A stretch of 64,000 nt of DNA. Source: Exiguobacterium sp. Helios. GTDB lineage: Bacteria > Bacillota > Bacilli > Exiguobacteriales > Exiguobacteriaceae. Positions within the stretch are counted from its first letter, which is position 1; each line of letters begins with the position of its first letter. The position numbers were made by a program, and so were the translations under genes. The DNA is taken from positions 1,141,501 through 1,205,500 of the forward strand of contig NZ_CP053557.1 in NCBI RefSeq assembly GCF_014524545.1, written 5' to 3'. Shown here piece by piece: positions 17,953-25,965 of the stretch. The notes under the pieces are model-generated. The model was given only the letters and a program-made list of their open reading frames with translations, searched no databases and was not told where the DNA came from.

Positions 17953-18462
17953 ATGTATACATTTCGGAAGTTAACGAAAGAAGATGCAGAACAGTATTGG
18001 AGTCTTCGACTGGAAGGATTAAAAAATCATCCAGATGCGTTTGGTCATTCGTTTGATGATGAACAACAAACACCAATTAAAGATGTTCAAGAAGGGCTGG
18101 AAGGCGATCCGGATTCGGATGAAGTATGGCTCGGAATATTTGACGGTGAAAAGTTATTTGGATTTGGTCAGGTCAAGCCGTACGAATTATCACGCGAGTC
18201 GCATAAAGCGATGATTTCTGGTGTGTATGTGTCACCGGATTATCGTGGCGGAACAGGACGTGCTCTAATGGAAGCGTTGATTGAAGAGGCAAAGCAACTT
18301 CCTGATGTCGAACAAGTCATCCTGGCAGTGCTTTCCGGCAATGAGGCCGCTCAGAACCTGTATGAATCACTGGGCTTTGAAGTATACGCGGAAGATCCGG
18401 ACTCCGTTAAACTGGAAGATGGAACATACCGCGATGATATCTGGATGAAAAAATACGTCTAA
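17953..18462 (+). CDS. GNAT family N-acetyltransferase
   Basis: A 169-residue acetyltransferase of the GNAT fold. The acetyl-CoA site is visible as VSPDYRGGTGRALMEAL (near 98-113), and the C-terminal part has the usual NEAAQNLYESLGFEVY element. The N-terminal half (LRLEGLKNHPDAFG) resembles small-molecule or protein N-acetyltransferases of unknown substrate. It has its own AAGGGGAG ribosome site and terminator and no functional link to its neighbours that I can see. Confidence 0.88.
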   Translation: MYTFRKLTKEDAEQYWSLRLEGLKNHPDAFGHSFDDEQQTPIKDVQEGLEGDPDSDEVWLGIFDGEKLFGFGQVKPYELSRESHKAMISGVYVSPDYRGGTGRALMEALIEEAKQLPDVEQVILAVLSGNEAAQNLYESLGFEVYAEDPDSVKLEDGTYRDDIWMKKYV

Positions 18463-18518
18463 TGGAGGATGAATCAATTCCTTTTTAAAATTGGTTCGAA
18501 GGGAAGATTAGACGTATG

Positions 18519-18562
18519 AAAAGTCGTAGAGTCAATGTAAATTGAATCTACGACTTTTTTTA
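18519..18562 (+). terminator. Terminator after the GNAT gene
   Basis: AAAGTCGTAGA-(G)-TCAAT pairs with ATTGA-(A)-TCTACGACTTT and is followed by T. Confidence 0.88.
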
Positions 18563-18661
18563 TTCAGCAGGAAGGCAATCGAAGCAGTGAATGAGTACCC
18601 GCCTGTTCCATCTTTTGGTATCATATAAAGGGAAAAACATTCGAAAAAAGGAGTGAAACAC

Positions 18662-19699
18662 ATGCAGGCAGTTGTTCAGACGATTCGTGACTTAGTGGAG
18701 ATTCCTAGTCCGACGGGATTCACCGTTCATGCACTTACATATGTAGAAAACCGGTTCAAAGAAGAAGGGATTACATATAAAAAATTAGAAAAAGGGGCTT
18801 TGCTTGCCATGTTGCCGGGGCAGTCGTCGCGGATTCGGTTACTGACAGCACATGTCGATACGTTAGGGGCGATGGTGAAGGAAATCTTACCAACCGGTCG
18901 TCTCAGTCTATCGCAGCTTGGCGGCTATGCGTGGACAGCTATTGAGGGAGAAAACTGTTTAGTTCATAAAATGGATGGACAAACCGTTTCCGGAACGATT
19001 GTCTTCCATCATTCAAGTGTCCACACGTCACGTGTGACGAATACGGAAGAACGGAGTGCGACGAATATCGAGGTCCGACTCGACATCCGTTCGACAACGG
19101 CAGAAGAAACAAGGGTTGCCGGAATCGAAGTAGGTGACGTCGTAACGTTTGATCCACGGTTCGTTCATACGGAAACGGGATTCGTAAAATCACGTCACCT
19201 TGATGACAAGGCGTCTGTTGCTTTATTGTTGGAGCTCGTCAAGAAATGGAAAACGCTGACGTTACCGCATCCTGTCCACATTCTCATCTCCAATTATGAA
19301 GAAGTGGGCTTTGGAGGAAATGCCGGTTTTTCAGAAGATGTCGCGGAATATATCGCAGTCGACATGGGAGCGCTTGGAGAAGGACAACATTCGGATGAGT
19401 ACACGGTTTCGATTTGTGCAAAAGACGGTTCCGGTCCGTATGATCTTGCGTTACGTCATCAGTTCACACGTTTAGCGCAACAGCATACGATTCCATACAA
19501 AGTGGATATCTATCCCTATTACAGTTCGGATGCTTCAGCGGCCGTCCATGCCGGACATGATGTCCGGCACGGATTACTCGGTCCCGGGATTGAATCGAGT
19601 CATTCTTACGAACGGACACACGAGACATCCCTTCAAGCCACATACGATTTACTCGATGTATTTGTAAAGGAGCCGATGAACGATGAAAACACTTTATGA
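18662..19699 (+). CDS. M42 family metallopeptidase (glutamyl aminopeptidase/FrvX-like)
   Basis: A 345-residue di-metal aminopeptidase. Metal ligands are recognisable: H in TAHVDTLG, bridging D in RHLDDKAS, catalytic and binding E in NYEEVGFGG, D in AVDMGALG and the C-terminal H in ESSHSYERTH. These enzymes form large cytoplasmic assemblies that trim peptides. The start at 18662 is preferred because AAAGGAG ends eight bases before it; the in-frame GTG at 18653 overlaps that site. It overlaps yqgQ by 17 bases. Confidence 0.9.
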   Translation: MQAVVQTIRDLVEIPSPTGFTVHALTYVENRFKEEGITYKKLEKGALLAMLPGQSSRIRLLTAHVDTLGAMVKEILPTGRLSLSQLGGYAWTAIEGENCLVHKMDGQTVSGTIVFHHSSVHTSRVTNTEERSATNIEVRLDIRSTTAEETRVAGIEVGDVVTFDPRFVHTETGFVKSRHLDDKASVALLLELVKKWKTLTLPHPVHILISNYEEVGFGGNAGFSEDVAEYIAVDMGALGEGQHSDEYTVSICAKDGSGPYDLALRHQFTRLAQQHTIPYKVDIYPYYSSDASAAVHAGHDVRHGLLGPGIESSHSYERTHETSLQATYDLLDVFVKEPMNDENTL

Positions 19700-19880
19700 T
19701 GTTCAGCAATTGCTCAAATCATATGGAACGATTGTGTACCTCGGTGACCGGGAATCGGATATTGCGATGATGATGCTTGAACTGGACGAACTTGAGCAGG
19801 CCGGTGTGCTGGAAAAAAAACAATATGATTCCGCAAAAGTGATTTTAGCATACGAACTACAACAATCGAGAAAAGCATGA
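19683..19880 (+). CDS. yqgQ: YqgQ family small protein (DUF910)
   Basis: A 65-residue acidic helical protein of the YqgQ family. The three-helix pattern (TLYDVQQLLKSYGTIVYLGDRESDIAMMMLELDEL...) is characteristic. A B. subtilis structure suggests single-stranded nucleic acid binding, but no role is established. It overlaps the upstream peptidase gene and precedes glcK, the same yqgQ-glcK order as in B. subtilis. Confidence 0.9.
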   Translation: MKTLYDVQQLLKSYGTIVYLGDRESDIAMMMLELDELEQAGVLEKKQYDSAKVILAYELQQSRKA

Positions 19881-19963
19881 AAAGCTTGCGCAACCCTTTG
19901 CACAAGCAGATGAATCGGCTAAAATAAAAGGGAAGAATTTTTTATCATGAGGGAGTTATGACG

Positions 19964-20914
19964 ATGAAGTGGTTACTGGGTGTGGATATCGGTGGAACGA
20001 CGGTCAAGATGGCGATTCTGGATTTACAAGGAATCATCGTAGAAAAATGGGAAATTGAAACGGTCATCTTAAATGATGGCGGACAAATTCCGGGAGACAT
20101 CGCCCGTTCTTTCTTTGAAAAATGTCAGCAAAGCAACAAGCGGGTCGAAGACTTTGTCGGCGCTGGAATCGGTGCGCCGGGATTCATCGACTTTAATACG
20201 GGTGTCGTCGAAAAAGCGGTCAATATCGGTTGGAACAATTTTGAACTCGTCGGAGAGTTTGAACGTTTAACAGGATTGCCCGCTGTGATTGAGAACGATG
20301 CGAATGCAGCGGCGATCGGTGAGATGTGGAAAGGGGCAGGGAGCGGAGCGACAGAGCTGCTTGCCGTCACACTGGGGACAGGTGTTGGTGGTGGTTTAAT
20401 CACCAACGGACAAATCGTTCACGGAACAGTCGGTATGGCCGGTGAAATCGGTCATATCACGATGTTGCCGGAAGGTGGCGTCCTGTGTGGTTGCGGCCGT
20501 AAAGGTTGTTTGGAAACAATTGCTTCTGCAACGGGTGTCGCCCGACTGGGTCTTGAAAAACGAAAAGGACAAATTACTTCTTTGAATAATATCAAAGCGG
20601 TTACGGCAAAAGATGTATTTGAAGCCTATTCGCAAGGGGATGCGGTAGCGACGGAAGTTGTCGAAGAAGTGACATTCCATCTTGGACTTGCTATTTCGAA
20701 TTTGGCAAACAGTTTTAATCCTGAGATCATTGTCATCGGCGGTGGTGTTTCAAAAGCCGGCGATGCGTTGATGACTCCTTTAAAGGAATCGTTCGAACGA
20801 TTTGCTTTACCTCGTGTCTTTGGATCAACGACCTTCAAAATCGCGGAACTCGGTAACGATGCCGGGGTCATTGGCTGCGCTTGGCTAGCCAAACAAATGT
20901 TTTTAAAAAAGTAA
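19964..20914 (+). CDS. glcK: Glucokinase (ROK family)
   Basis: A 316-residue ROK glucokinase that phosphorylates glucose with ATP to glucose-6-phosphate. The N-terminal ATP motif is LLGVDIGGTT, the sugar-binding part ENDANAAAIGE with catalytic D, and the zinc site is H plus CGCGRKGCLE. I prefer the ATG at 19964 because the GAGGGAG site is eight to nine bases upstream; the ATG at 19958 is too close. It probably feeds glucose released from internal glucans or imported sugars into glycolysis. Confidence 0.93.
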   Translation: MKWLLGVDIGGTTVKMAILDLQGIIVEKWEIETVILNDGGQIPGDIARSFFEKCQQSNKRVEDFVGAGIGAPGFIDFNTGVVEKAVNIGWNNFELVGEFERLTGLPAVIENDANAAAIGEMWKGAGSGATELLAVTLGTGVGGGLITNGQIVHGTVGMAGEIGHITMLPEGGVLCGCGRKGCLETIASATGVARLGLEKRKGQITSLNNIKAVTAKDVFEAYSQGDAVATEVVEEVTFHLGLAISNLANSFNPEIIVIGGGVSKAGDALMTPLKESFERFALPRVFGSTTFKIAELGNDAGVIGCAWLAKQMFLKK

Positions 20915-20934
20915 TCATATGATTTATTTTTAAG

Positions 20935-20963
20935 AAGATTCGAGAAATCGAATCTTTTTTTTG
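20935..20963 (+). terminator. Terminator after glcK
   Basis: AAGATTCGA-GAAA-TCGAATCTT stem-loop followed by eight T. Confidence 0.93.
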
Positions 20964-21136
20964 TTTACATACGTAATAAAAGTATGTGATTGTAAAGTAT
21001 CGACCGGATTCCGGTTGCATTTTTGTAAAAGTAAGCGTAAAATTTTCACGTGATACGGGTATAAATAGAATATGACATGTAAGACGTGTAAAAGTTCGAT
21101 TAAAAAGGACACACGTATATTAGGAGGCAGGTTTTT

Positions 21137-23062
21137 ATGCAGCAAGACTCAAGCATCTGGTCGCGTATGCGGCTAAAGGTGGGTCAAGGTGTGCGCAGCA
21201 CGTATAAGGAGCACAAGCTCTTTTGGATTGCGACACTTCTGATTTGGTTAAAAACATATTTAGCGTATACGCTCTTTTTCAATGTGCCGGTCACCAATTC
21301 GGCACAGGCATTCATCTTACTGATTAACCCAATCAGTTCGGCACTGTTTATGTTTGGATTCAGTTTCTTCTTCCGTGGGAACGTTCAAAAATGGTTCATC
21401 TACGGGACCCTTGTCGTGGCGACATTCGTCCTGTATGCGGATATCATTTTCTTCCGTTTCTTTAATGATTACCTGACATTACCGGTTCTGTTCCAAACAT
21501 CGAATGCAGAGACGGTTTCAGCGTCGCTCGGTTCATTGTTATCATGGGCGGATCTTCTGATTGTCGGGGACTTATTGATTCTTCCGTTTTTCTTACGGAA
21601 AATGGATATGTCGAAAAATATCGCGTCGCGTGGACGTGCGATTCTCGCTTTCGTTGCAGCGACAGCCGTTTTCCTAGGCAACCTGGCACTTGCGGAAACA
21701 GAACGCCCAGAATTACTAACACGTGCGTTTGACCGCGAACTGCTCGTCAAAAATATCGGAACGTTTAACTTCCATATGTACGATGCGTTGATTCAATCGA
21801 AAACATCAGCGCAAAAGGCAATGGCCGACAGTTCTGAGCTTTCTGAAGTTCAAAACTTTGCAGATTCAAAGTATGCTACACCAAATCCGGCAATGTTTGG
21901 GAAGTACAAAGGGAAAAACGTCATCGTCGTTTCATTTGAGTCGGCTCAATCGTTTGCTGTCGGTTTAAAAGCACCGAATGGGCAGGAAGTCACACCGAAC
22001 CTTAATAAACTGATCAAAGACTCGCACTATTGGGATAATTTCTATCACAATACAGGACAAGGGAAAACATCGGATGCCGAGTTTATCTTGGAAAACTCGA
22101 TTTATCCACTTGGTCGCGGATCAGCATTCTTTACAAACGGCGAAAATGAATTCCGTGCCACACCTGAAATGTTAAAAGAAGACGGCTATTATTCAGCTGT
22201 ATTCCATGCAAACAACAAATCATTCTGGAACCGCGATATCGTGTACAACAGTTTCGGAGTCGATCGTTTCTTCTCGGAAACCGATTACGATTTAGGTAAT
22301 CCAGAAGATTTAACAGAATGGGGACTACTGGACGACAAGTTTTTTGAGCAATCGTTACCGATGCTAAAAGATCTTCCGCGCCCGTTCTACTCGAAATTCA
22401 TTACGTTGACGAACCATTATCCGTTCGAAATGCCGAAACCGGAAGATGAGCTCGTGCCACCACTTGAAACGAGTTCGACGACATTAAATCATTATGTTCA
22501 AGCACTCGCATACCAAGATATGGCGCTCGGTAAGTTCATCGAAGGATTAAAGAAAGACGGCACATGGGATGATACGATTTTCATGCTGTACGGCGATCAT
22601 TACGGAATCTCGACGAATCACAATGCTGCGATGGCAGAATTGTTGAAAAAAGATGAGTTAACACCGTATGATGTTGCTCAATTGCAACGTGTACCATTTG
22701 TCATCCACTTGCCTGGGCAAGACAAAGGCGTCAAACATGATGATGTTGCAAGTCAAATTGACATCAAGCCGACGTTGTTAAATCTGCTTGGTTACAATTT
22801 CAAGGATGAAGTATTGTTCGGAACGGATCTGTTCTCAAAAGAACATAAAGATTATGCATTGTTCCGAGACGGTTCTGTCGTAACTGATAAGACAGTCTAC
22901 ACACAAGAGACATGTTATGACCGTAAAACCGGTGAAGAAGTCACGGATGAGAAAGACAGCGCAATCTGTAAAGAGTCTGTCAAACAATCTGAGAAAGAAC
23001 TAGGTTTATCGGATAAAGTCATTTATGGCGATTTGTTGCGTTTCTTACAAACGTCTAAATAA
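21137..23062 (+). CDS. Lipoteichoic acid synthase family protein (LtaS/YqgS)
   Basis: A 641-residue enzyme with five N-terminal membrane spans (residues 30-185) and an extracellular sulfatase-fold domain. Catalytic features: E268 (SFESAQSF) and nucleophile T311 (GQGKTSDAEF), then the metal site LYGDHYG near 485. A likely signal-peptidase cut lies near residue 230 (QKAMA/DSS), as in secreted LtaS domains. It transfers glycerol phosphate from phosphatidylglycerol to the growing LTA chain or makes the primer. Position after glcK matches B. subtilis yqgS, so it may be a paralogue rather than the main synthase. Upstream, 20963-21136 holds only the promoter region. Confidence 0.92.
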   Translation: MQQDSSIWSRMRLKVGQGVRSTYKEHKLFWIATLLIWLKTYLAYTLFFNVPVTNSAQAFILLINPISSALFMFGFSFFFRGNVQKWFIYGTLVVATFVLYADIIFFRFFNDYLTLPVLFQTSNAETVSASLGSLLSWADLLIVGDLLILPFFLRKMDMSKNIASRGRAILAFVAATAVFLGNLALAETERPELLTRAFDRELLVKNIGTFNFHMYDALIQSKTSAQKAMADSSELSEVQNFADSKYATPNPAMFGKYKGKNVIVVSFESAQSFAVGLKAPNGQEVTPNLNKLIKDSHYWDNFYHNTGQGKTSDAEFILENSIYPLGRGSAFFTNGENEFRATPEMLKEDGYYSAVFHANNKSFWNRDIVYNSFGVDRFFSETDYDLGNPEDLTEWGLLDDKFFEQSLPMLKDLPRPFYSKFITLTNHYPFEMPKPEDELVPPLETSSTTLNHYVQALAYQDMALGKFIEGLKKDGTWDDTIFMLYGDHYGISTNHNAAMAELLKKDELTPYDVAQLQRVPFVIHLPGQDKGVKHDDVASQIDIKPTLLNLLGYNFKDEVLFGTDLFSKEHKDYALFRDGSVVTDKTVYTQETCYDRKTGEEVTDEKDSAICKESVKQSEKELGLSDKVIYGDLLRFLQTSK

Positions 23063-23064
23063 TC

Positions 23065-23105
23065 AAAAAGACGGGAGCGATGTTAAATCGTTCCCGTCTT
23101 TTTTG
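23065..23105 (+). terminator. Terminator after the LTA synthase gene
   Basis: AAAGACGGGA(A)CGAT-type stem with complement ATCG-TTCCCGTCTTTT. Confidence 0.88.
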
Positions 23106-23117
23106 AGAGAGTAGACA

Positions 23118-23161
23118 AAAAAAGATCAGCTTTCCGTTGTGGAAAGCTGACCTTTTTTTTG
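23118..23161 (-). terminator. Terminator, probably for the convergent DUF2759 gene
   Basis: AGGTCAGCTTTCC-type stem with runs of A on one side and T on the other, so it can act in both directions. It lies just past the stop of the minus-strand gene. Confidence 0.8.
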
Positions 23162-23171
23162 TAAAACATGA

Positions 23172-23351
23172 TTATGACGGAATTCCGCCGAAAATCAATG
23201 TCGCAATACCAAACCAACCGAATAAGATTACAGTCAGTCCAGCAAATACGAGTGGAAACATTTGACGTTTCTTAAGTGAACGCAAGACGGCCCAAACACC
23301 GACGAGTGCAACGATAAAGAAAAGCCAACCGATTGGTTGATCCAAATGCAT
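23172..23351 (-). CDS. yqgW: YqgW-like small membrane protein (DUF2759)
   Basis: A 59-residue protein, too short for most gene callers. It begins MHLDQPIGWLFFIVALVGVW after a perfect AAGGGGGAG site, has two membrane segments (about 8-23 and 32-54) joined by a basic loop (RSLKKRQ), and stops at TAA. Size, topology and place between the yqgS-like gene and yqgX match the B. subtilis yqgW family. The function is unknown. Confidence 0.82.
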   Translation of the reverse strand: MHLDQPIGWLFFIVALVGVWAVLRSLKKRQMFPLVFAGLTVILFGWFGIATLIFGGIPS

Positions 23352-23517
23352 GACGTACTCCCCCTTAAAAAATCACGTTATGAAGTTCACGAAGATTTCA
23401 CTTAAATCTCACTTTTTAGTTTAGCCGACTGAGCGAATAAAGTCGAGAGGGCGGGCGACGAACTTTCGACAATTTCGTGTATAGTAGAGAAGAATATCAA
23501 CAAAGGAGTTTGATGAG

Positions 23518-24135
23518 ATGGAAATCGTAAGTATTACTTCAGGTATGGCTTCGGAAAACGGCTATCTTCTTTTTAAAGACGGGAAATGTCTCGTCATTGA
23601 TCCGGGAACCGAAGATATACGTTTTTTTGACGAAATTGAAAAGCGCGGTGCAAAGGTCGAAGCAATCCTTTTGACGCATGCTCATTTTGATCATATTGGT
23701 GGTGTGGATATGTTGCGACGTTTTACGTCTGCACCTGCCTATATTCATCCAAAGGAAATGAAATGGTTATCGAATCCGAACCTCAACGGGTCCATCAAGT
23801 TCAATATGCCGCCTTTAAAGGTGAAACCGGCCGAACAGTTACTGGCAAGCGGTCTGCTGGAAATTGGACCATTCCAGTTTCATGTCATGGAAACACCGGG
23901 GCATTCACCGGGCAGTGTCACGTTTTATTTTAAAAAAGAGCAGGTCGCCTTTGCAGGTGATTTGATTTTCAAGCGCAGTGTCGGTCGAACCGATCTCGAA
24001 GGCGGCGATCAAGAAGTACTGACGCGGTCCATCGACCGTGTCATTGCAGAGATTCCACACGATACGATGTTTTATCCGGGGCACGGACCGGAAACGACGT
24101 TACGGCAGGAAATCAAACACAATCCATTTTTTTAA
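23518..24135 (+). CDS. yqgX: MBL-fold metallo-hydrolase (YqgX, glyoxalase II-like)
   Basis: A 205-residue metallo-beta-lactamase-fold hydrolase. The binuclear metal site is complete: THAHFDH (near 58-64), H in ETPGHSPGS, D in FAGDLIF and H in YPGHGPET. Relatives hydrolyse thioesters such as S-lactoylglutathione or its bacillithiol analogue; the exact substrate is not visible. An AAAGGAG site precedes the ATG by nine to ten bases. Position matches B. subtilis yqgX. Confidence 0.9.
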   Translation: MEIVSITSGMASENGYLLFKDGKCLVIDPGTEDIRFFDEIEKRGAKVEAILLTHAHFDHIGGVDMLRRFTSAPAYIHPKEMKWLSNPNLNGSIKFNMPPLKVKPAEQLLASGLLEIGPFQFHVMETPGHSPGSVTFYFKKEQVAFAGDLIFKRSVGRTDLEGGDQEVLTRSIDRVIAEIPHDTMFYPGHGPETTLRQEIKHNPFF

Positions 24136-24145
24136 GGAAATATAA

Positions 24146-24187
24146 AAAAGCCCCTCGTCTTCATTCGAAGGCGAGGGGCTTTTTTGT
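24146..24187. terminator. Bidirectional terminator between yqgX and yqgY
   Basis: AAAAAAGCCCCTCGTCTTC/GAAGGCGAGGGGCTTTTTT hairpin with A and T tails, serving the two convergent genes. Confidence 0.93.
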
Positions 24188-24451
24188 TCACATTTGGAAA
24201 TTGGACCAATACGTGAAGACGATAAAGAATACTGTTAAGTACGCTGCAAAAATGTAGACATACGTTTTTTCAGTAAGGCGAAGATAGCCTAATGCTGCAA
24301 AGAATACTGTTTGTGCCAAGAAGACGAAGCCCATAACTAAAAATGAATCCGTATGTTCACTTGAGCTAGCATCTCCACCTAGAGCGCCGATAAATGCCAT
24401 GACTGCAATGATTCCAGTCCAAAATCCGAGTACGCGGTACATTCTCCCCAT
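24188..24451 (-). CDS. yqgY: YqgY-like membrane protein (DUF2626)
   Basis: An 87-residue protein with about three membrane spans (residues 7-25, 36-57, 63-83), matching the DUF2626/YqgY family in length and pattern (MGRMYRVLGFWTGIIAVMAF). AGGGGG lies eight bases before the ATG. The function is unknown. It lies between yqgX and yqgZ as in B. subtilis and is transcribed towards yqgX. Confidence 0.85.
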   Translation of the reverse strand: MGRMYRVLGFWTGIIAVMAFIGALGGDASSSEHTDSFLVMGFVFLAQTVFFAALGYLRLTEKTYVYIFAAYLTVFFIVFTYWSNFQM

Positions 24452-24583
24452 TCATATAACCCCCTAAATCCGACAGATAGTCAATATACGTACTTATTTT
24501 ACCAAGCAAACAATCATCCGTCCATCATGTTCTAGTGTTTGTTAAGGAATAACTGTGAACAAAAGATGAAGTTTGAAAAAAAC

Positions 24584-24635
24584 TTGTACAATAGTTGTAC
24601 AAAAGGTGTACAAAACGAAAAAGGCATGGTATAGT
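24584..24635 (+). promoter_or_regulatory. Promoter of the Spx/MgsR gene with three phased TGTACA repeats
   Basis: TTGTACA (24584), TTGTACA (24595) and GTGTACA (24606) repeat every 11 bases. The last TGTACA (24607-24612) is placed exactly 17 bases before TATAGT (24630-24635) and so also forms the -35 element. Helically phased direct repeats overlapping -35 are typical of response regulators of the OmpR type; the binder is unknown. Confidence 0.65.
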
Positions 24636-24676
24636 TTCTGTAATGAGAAGCGTAGATTTTGAGAGGAGGAGCAATA

Positions 24677-25063
24677 ATGGCGAATGAGTTGATATTTTTC
24701 ACATATCCAAGCTGTACATCTTGTCGTAAAACGAAATCATGGTTAAAAGAGGAACATGTTGATGTAGAGGAACGTCATCTGTTCAGAAATGCTCCAACCG
24801 TAGATGAATTGATGGAATTACTAAAACTTTCAACGGATGGAATCGAAAGTTTACTGGCAACACGCAGTCAGGCTTTTAAAGATTTAGGGATCGATGTTGA
24901 TGACATGAAACTAAGCGAACTACTTCGTTTGATGAGTGACAATCCTAAATTATTGCGTCGCCCAATCATTACTGACGGGAAACAACTTGTAATCGGATAT
25001 GATAAACCAGGACTCGAAACACTTGCGAAACGTAAGAACCGAATTATTGCTCAAGTATCTTAA
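24677..25063 (+). CDS. mgsR: Spx/MgsR family transcriptional regulator (ArsC fold)
   Basis: A 128-residue thioredoxin-like protein of the Spx/ArsC family with the redox switch C13-x-x-C16 (PSCTSC) and the RPIITDG loop. Such proteins bind the RNA polymerase alpha subunit and change promoter choice under oxidative or general stress. The ATG at 24677 sits after AGGAGGAGC; an upstream in-frame ATG at 24659 has no site. Between yqgY and comGA it corresponds by position to B. subtilis yqgZ (mgsR). It is followed by a terminator just before comGA. Confidence 0.9.
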   Translation: MANELIFFTYPSCTSCRKTKSWLKEEHVDVEERHLFRNAPTVDELMELLKLSTDGIESLLATRSQAFKDLGIDVDDMKLSELLRLMSDNPKLLRRPIITDGKQLVIGYDKPGLETLAKRKNRIIAQVS

Positions 25064-25096
25064 AGAAGCCGATTTGTTTCGGCTTCTTTTTTTTTG
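25062..25096 (+). terminator. Terminator between mgsR and comGA
   Basis: GAAGCCGA pairs with TCGGCTTC, followed by nine T. It leaves only about 27 bases before the comGA start. Confidence 0.9.
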
Positions 25097-25122
25097 TATT
25101 TTTTGAATAAGGAGGTGCTGGA

Positions 25123-25965
25123 TTGAGAAAAGAGATCAGTCGATTGATTCATCAATTTGAAGCAGTCGGTGCGACCGATGTCCACTTTATTCCGGGTGAC
25201 CGGTCGGCCCAAGTCATTTGTCGGGCGAATGGAGGGTTGGAAGAACAATCCTCGGTATCAATTGAACAGTATCGGACGATTGTCAGTCACATTCGTTATG
25301 AAGCCAACTTAAAGGAGCAAAATGAACGAATCCCTCAAAGTGGCCTCTATCCTCTTGAAGAGAGCGGAATGCGTGTCTCCATCTTACCGAGTCGATATGG
25401 TGATGCCATGTCCTGGCGTTTTTACCGTGCGGTTGTTTCGGATGAGGTTGCGGCAAGCTTGCTTGATCCCGAACAGGATTTGATCTGGTTAAAACAGCAA
25501 ACACATGGATGCATCATCATTTCCGGAACGACAGGCGCAGGAAAGACAACGATGTTGTACTCATTAATGGCCTCAATGGACGGGAAAAGGATCATCTCGG
25601 TCGAGGATCCAATCGAATGTAGCGTACCGGGGATTTTACAACTGGAGTTAAATGCAAAGGCTGGTTTTGACGCAACCCGGTGTTTTGAAGAAATTCTCCG
25701 GGCCGATCCAGACTGGATTGCTTTCGGCGAAGTGAGAACAGCTGAGGCAGCACGGTTGACGATCAATGCGGCACTGAGTGGTCATGTCGTTTTGTTTACC
25801 TTGCATGCAGGATCGATTGAAGAGGCCTTGTTGCGATTAAGAACGTTAGGAGTAACAAATGAAGAATTGTCCGTCTGTAAAAAAATCATCCACTTGTACC
25901 GGGAGGAGGGAGACGTTCGCTGTACCGTCGAAAACTTACAAGCGCTAGTAAATGTCGGTTCTTAA
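25123..25965 (+). CDS. comGA: Competence pseudopilus assembly ATPase ComGA (C-terminally short)
   Basis: A 280-residue secretion ATPase of the PulE/VirB11 type that drives assembly of the DNA-uptake pilus. Walker A is GTTGAGKTT near residue 140, Asp box VEDPIECS near 163, Walker B with FGEVRTAEAA near 204 and the His box SGHVVLFTLHAG near 220. It begins with TTG after a strong AAGGAGGTG site. It is about 75 residues shorter than B. subtilis ComGA and lacks the C-terminal four-cysteine zinc part. First gene of the comG operon. Confidence 0.9.
   Translation: MRKEISRLIHQFEAVGATDVHFIPGDRSAQVICRANGGLEEQSSVSIEQYRTIVSHIRYEANLKEQNERIPQSGLYPLEESGMRVSILPSRYGDAMSWRFYRAVVSDEVAASLLDPEQDLIWLKQQTHGCIIISGTTGAGKTTMLYSLMASMDGKRIISVEDPIECSVPGILQLELNAKAGFDATRCFEEILRADPDWIAFGEVRTAEAARLTINAALSGHVVLFTLHAGSIEEALLRLRTLGVTNEELSVCKKIIHLYREEGDVRCTVENLQALVNVGS

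Noticed and set aside
20963-21136. Inverted repeat TTTACATAC/GTATGTG upstream of the LTA synthase as an operator or riboswitch
   Set aside because: The match is short and imperfect and no known regulator motif fits.
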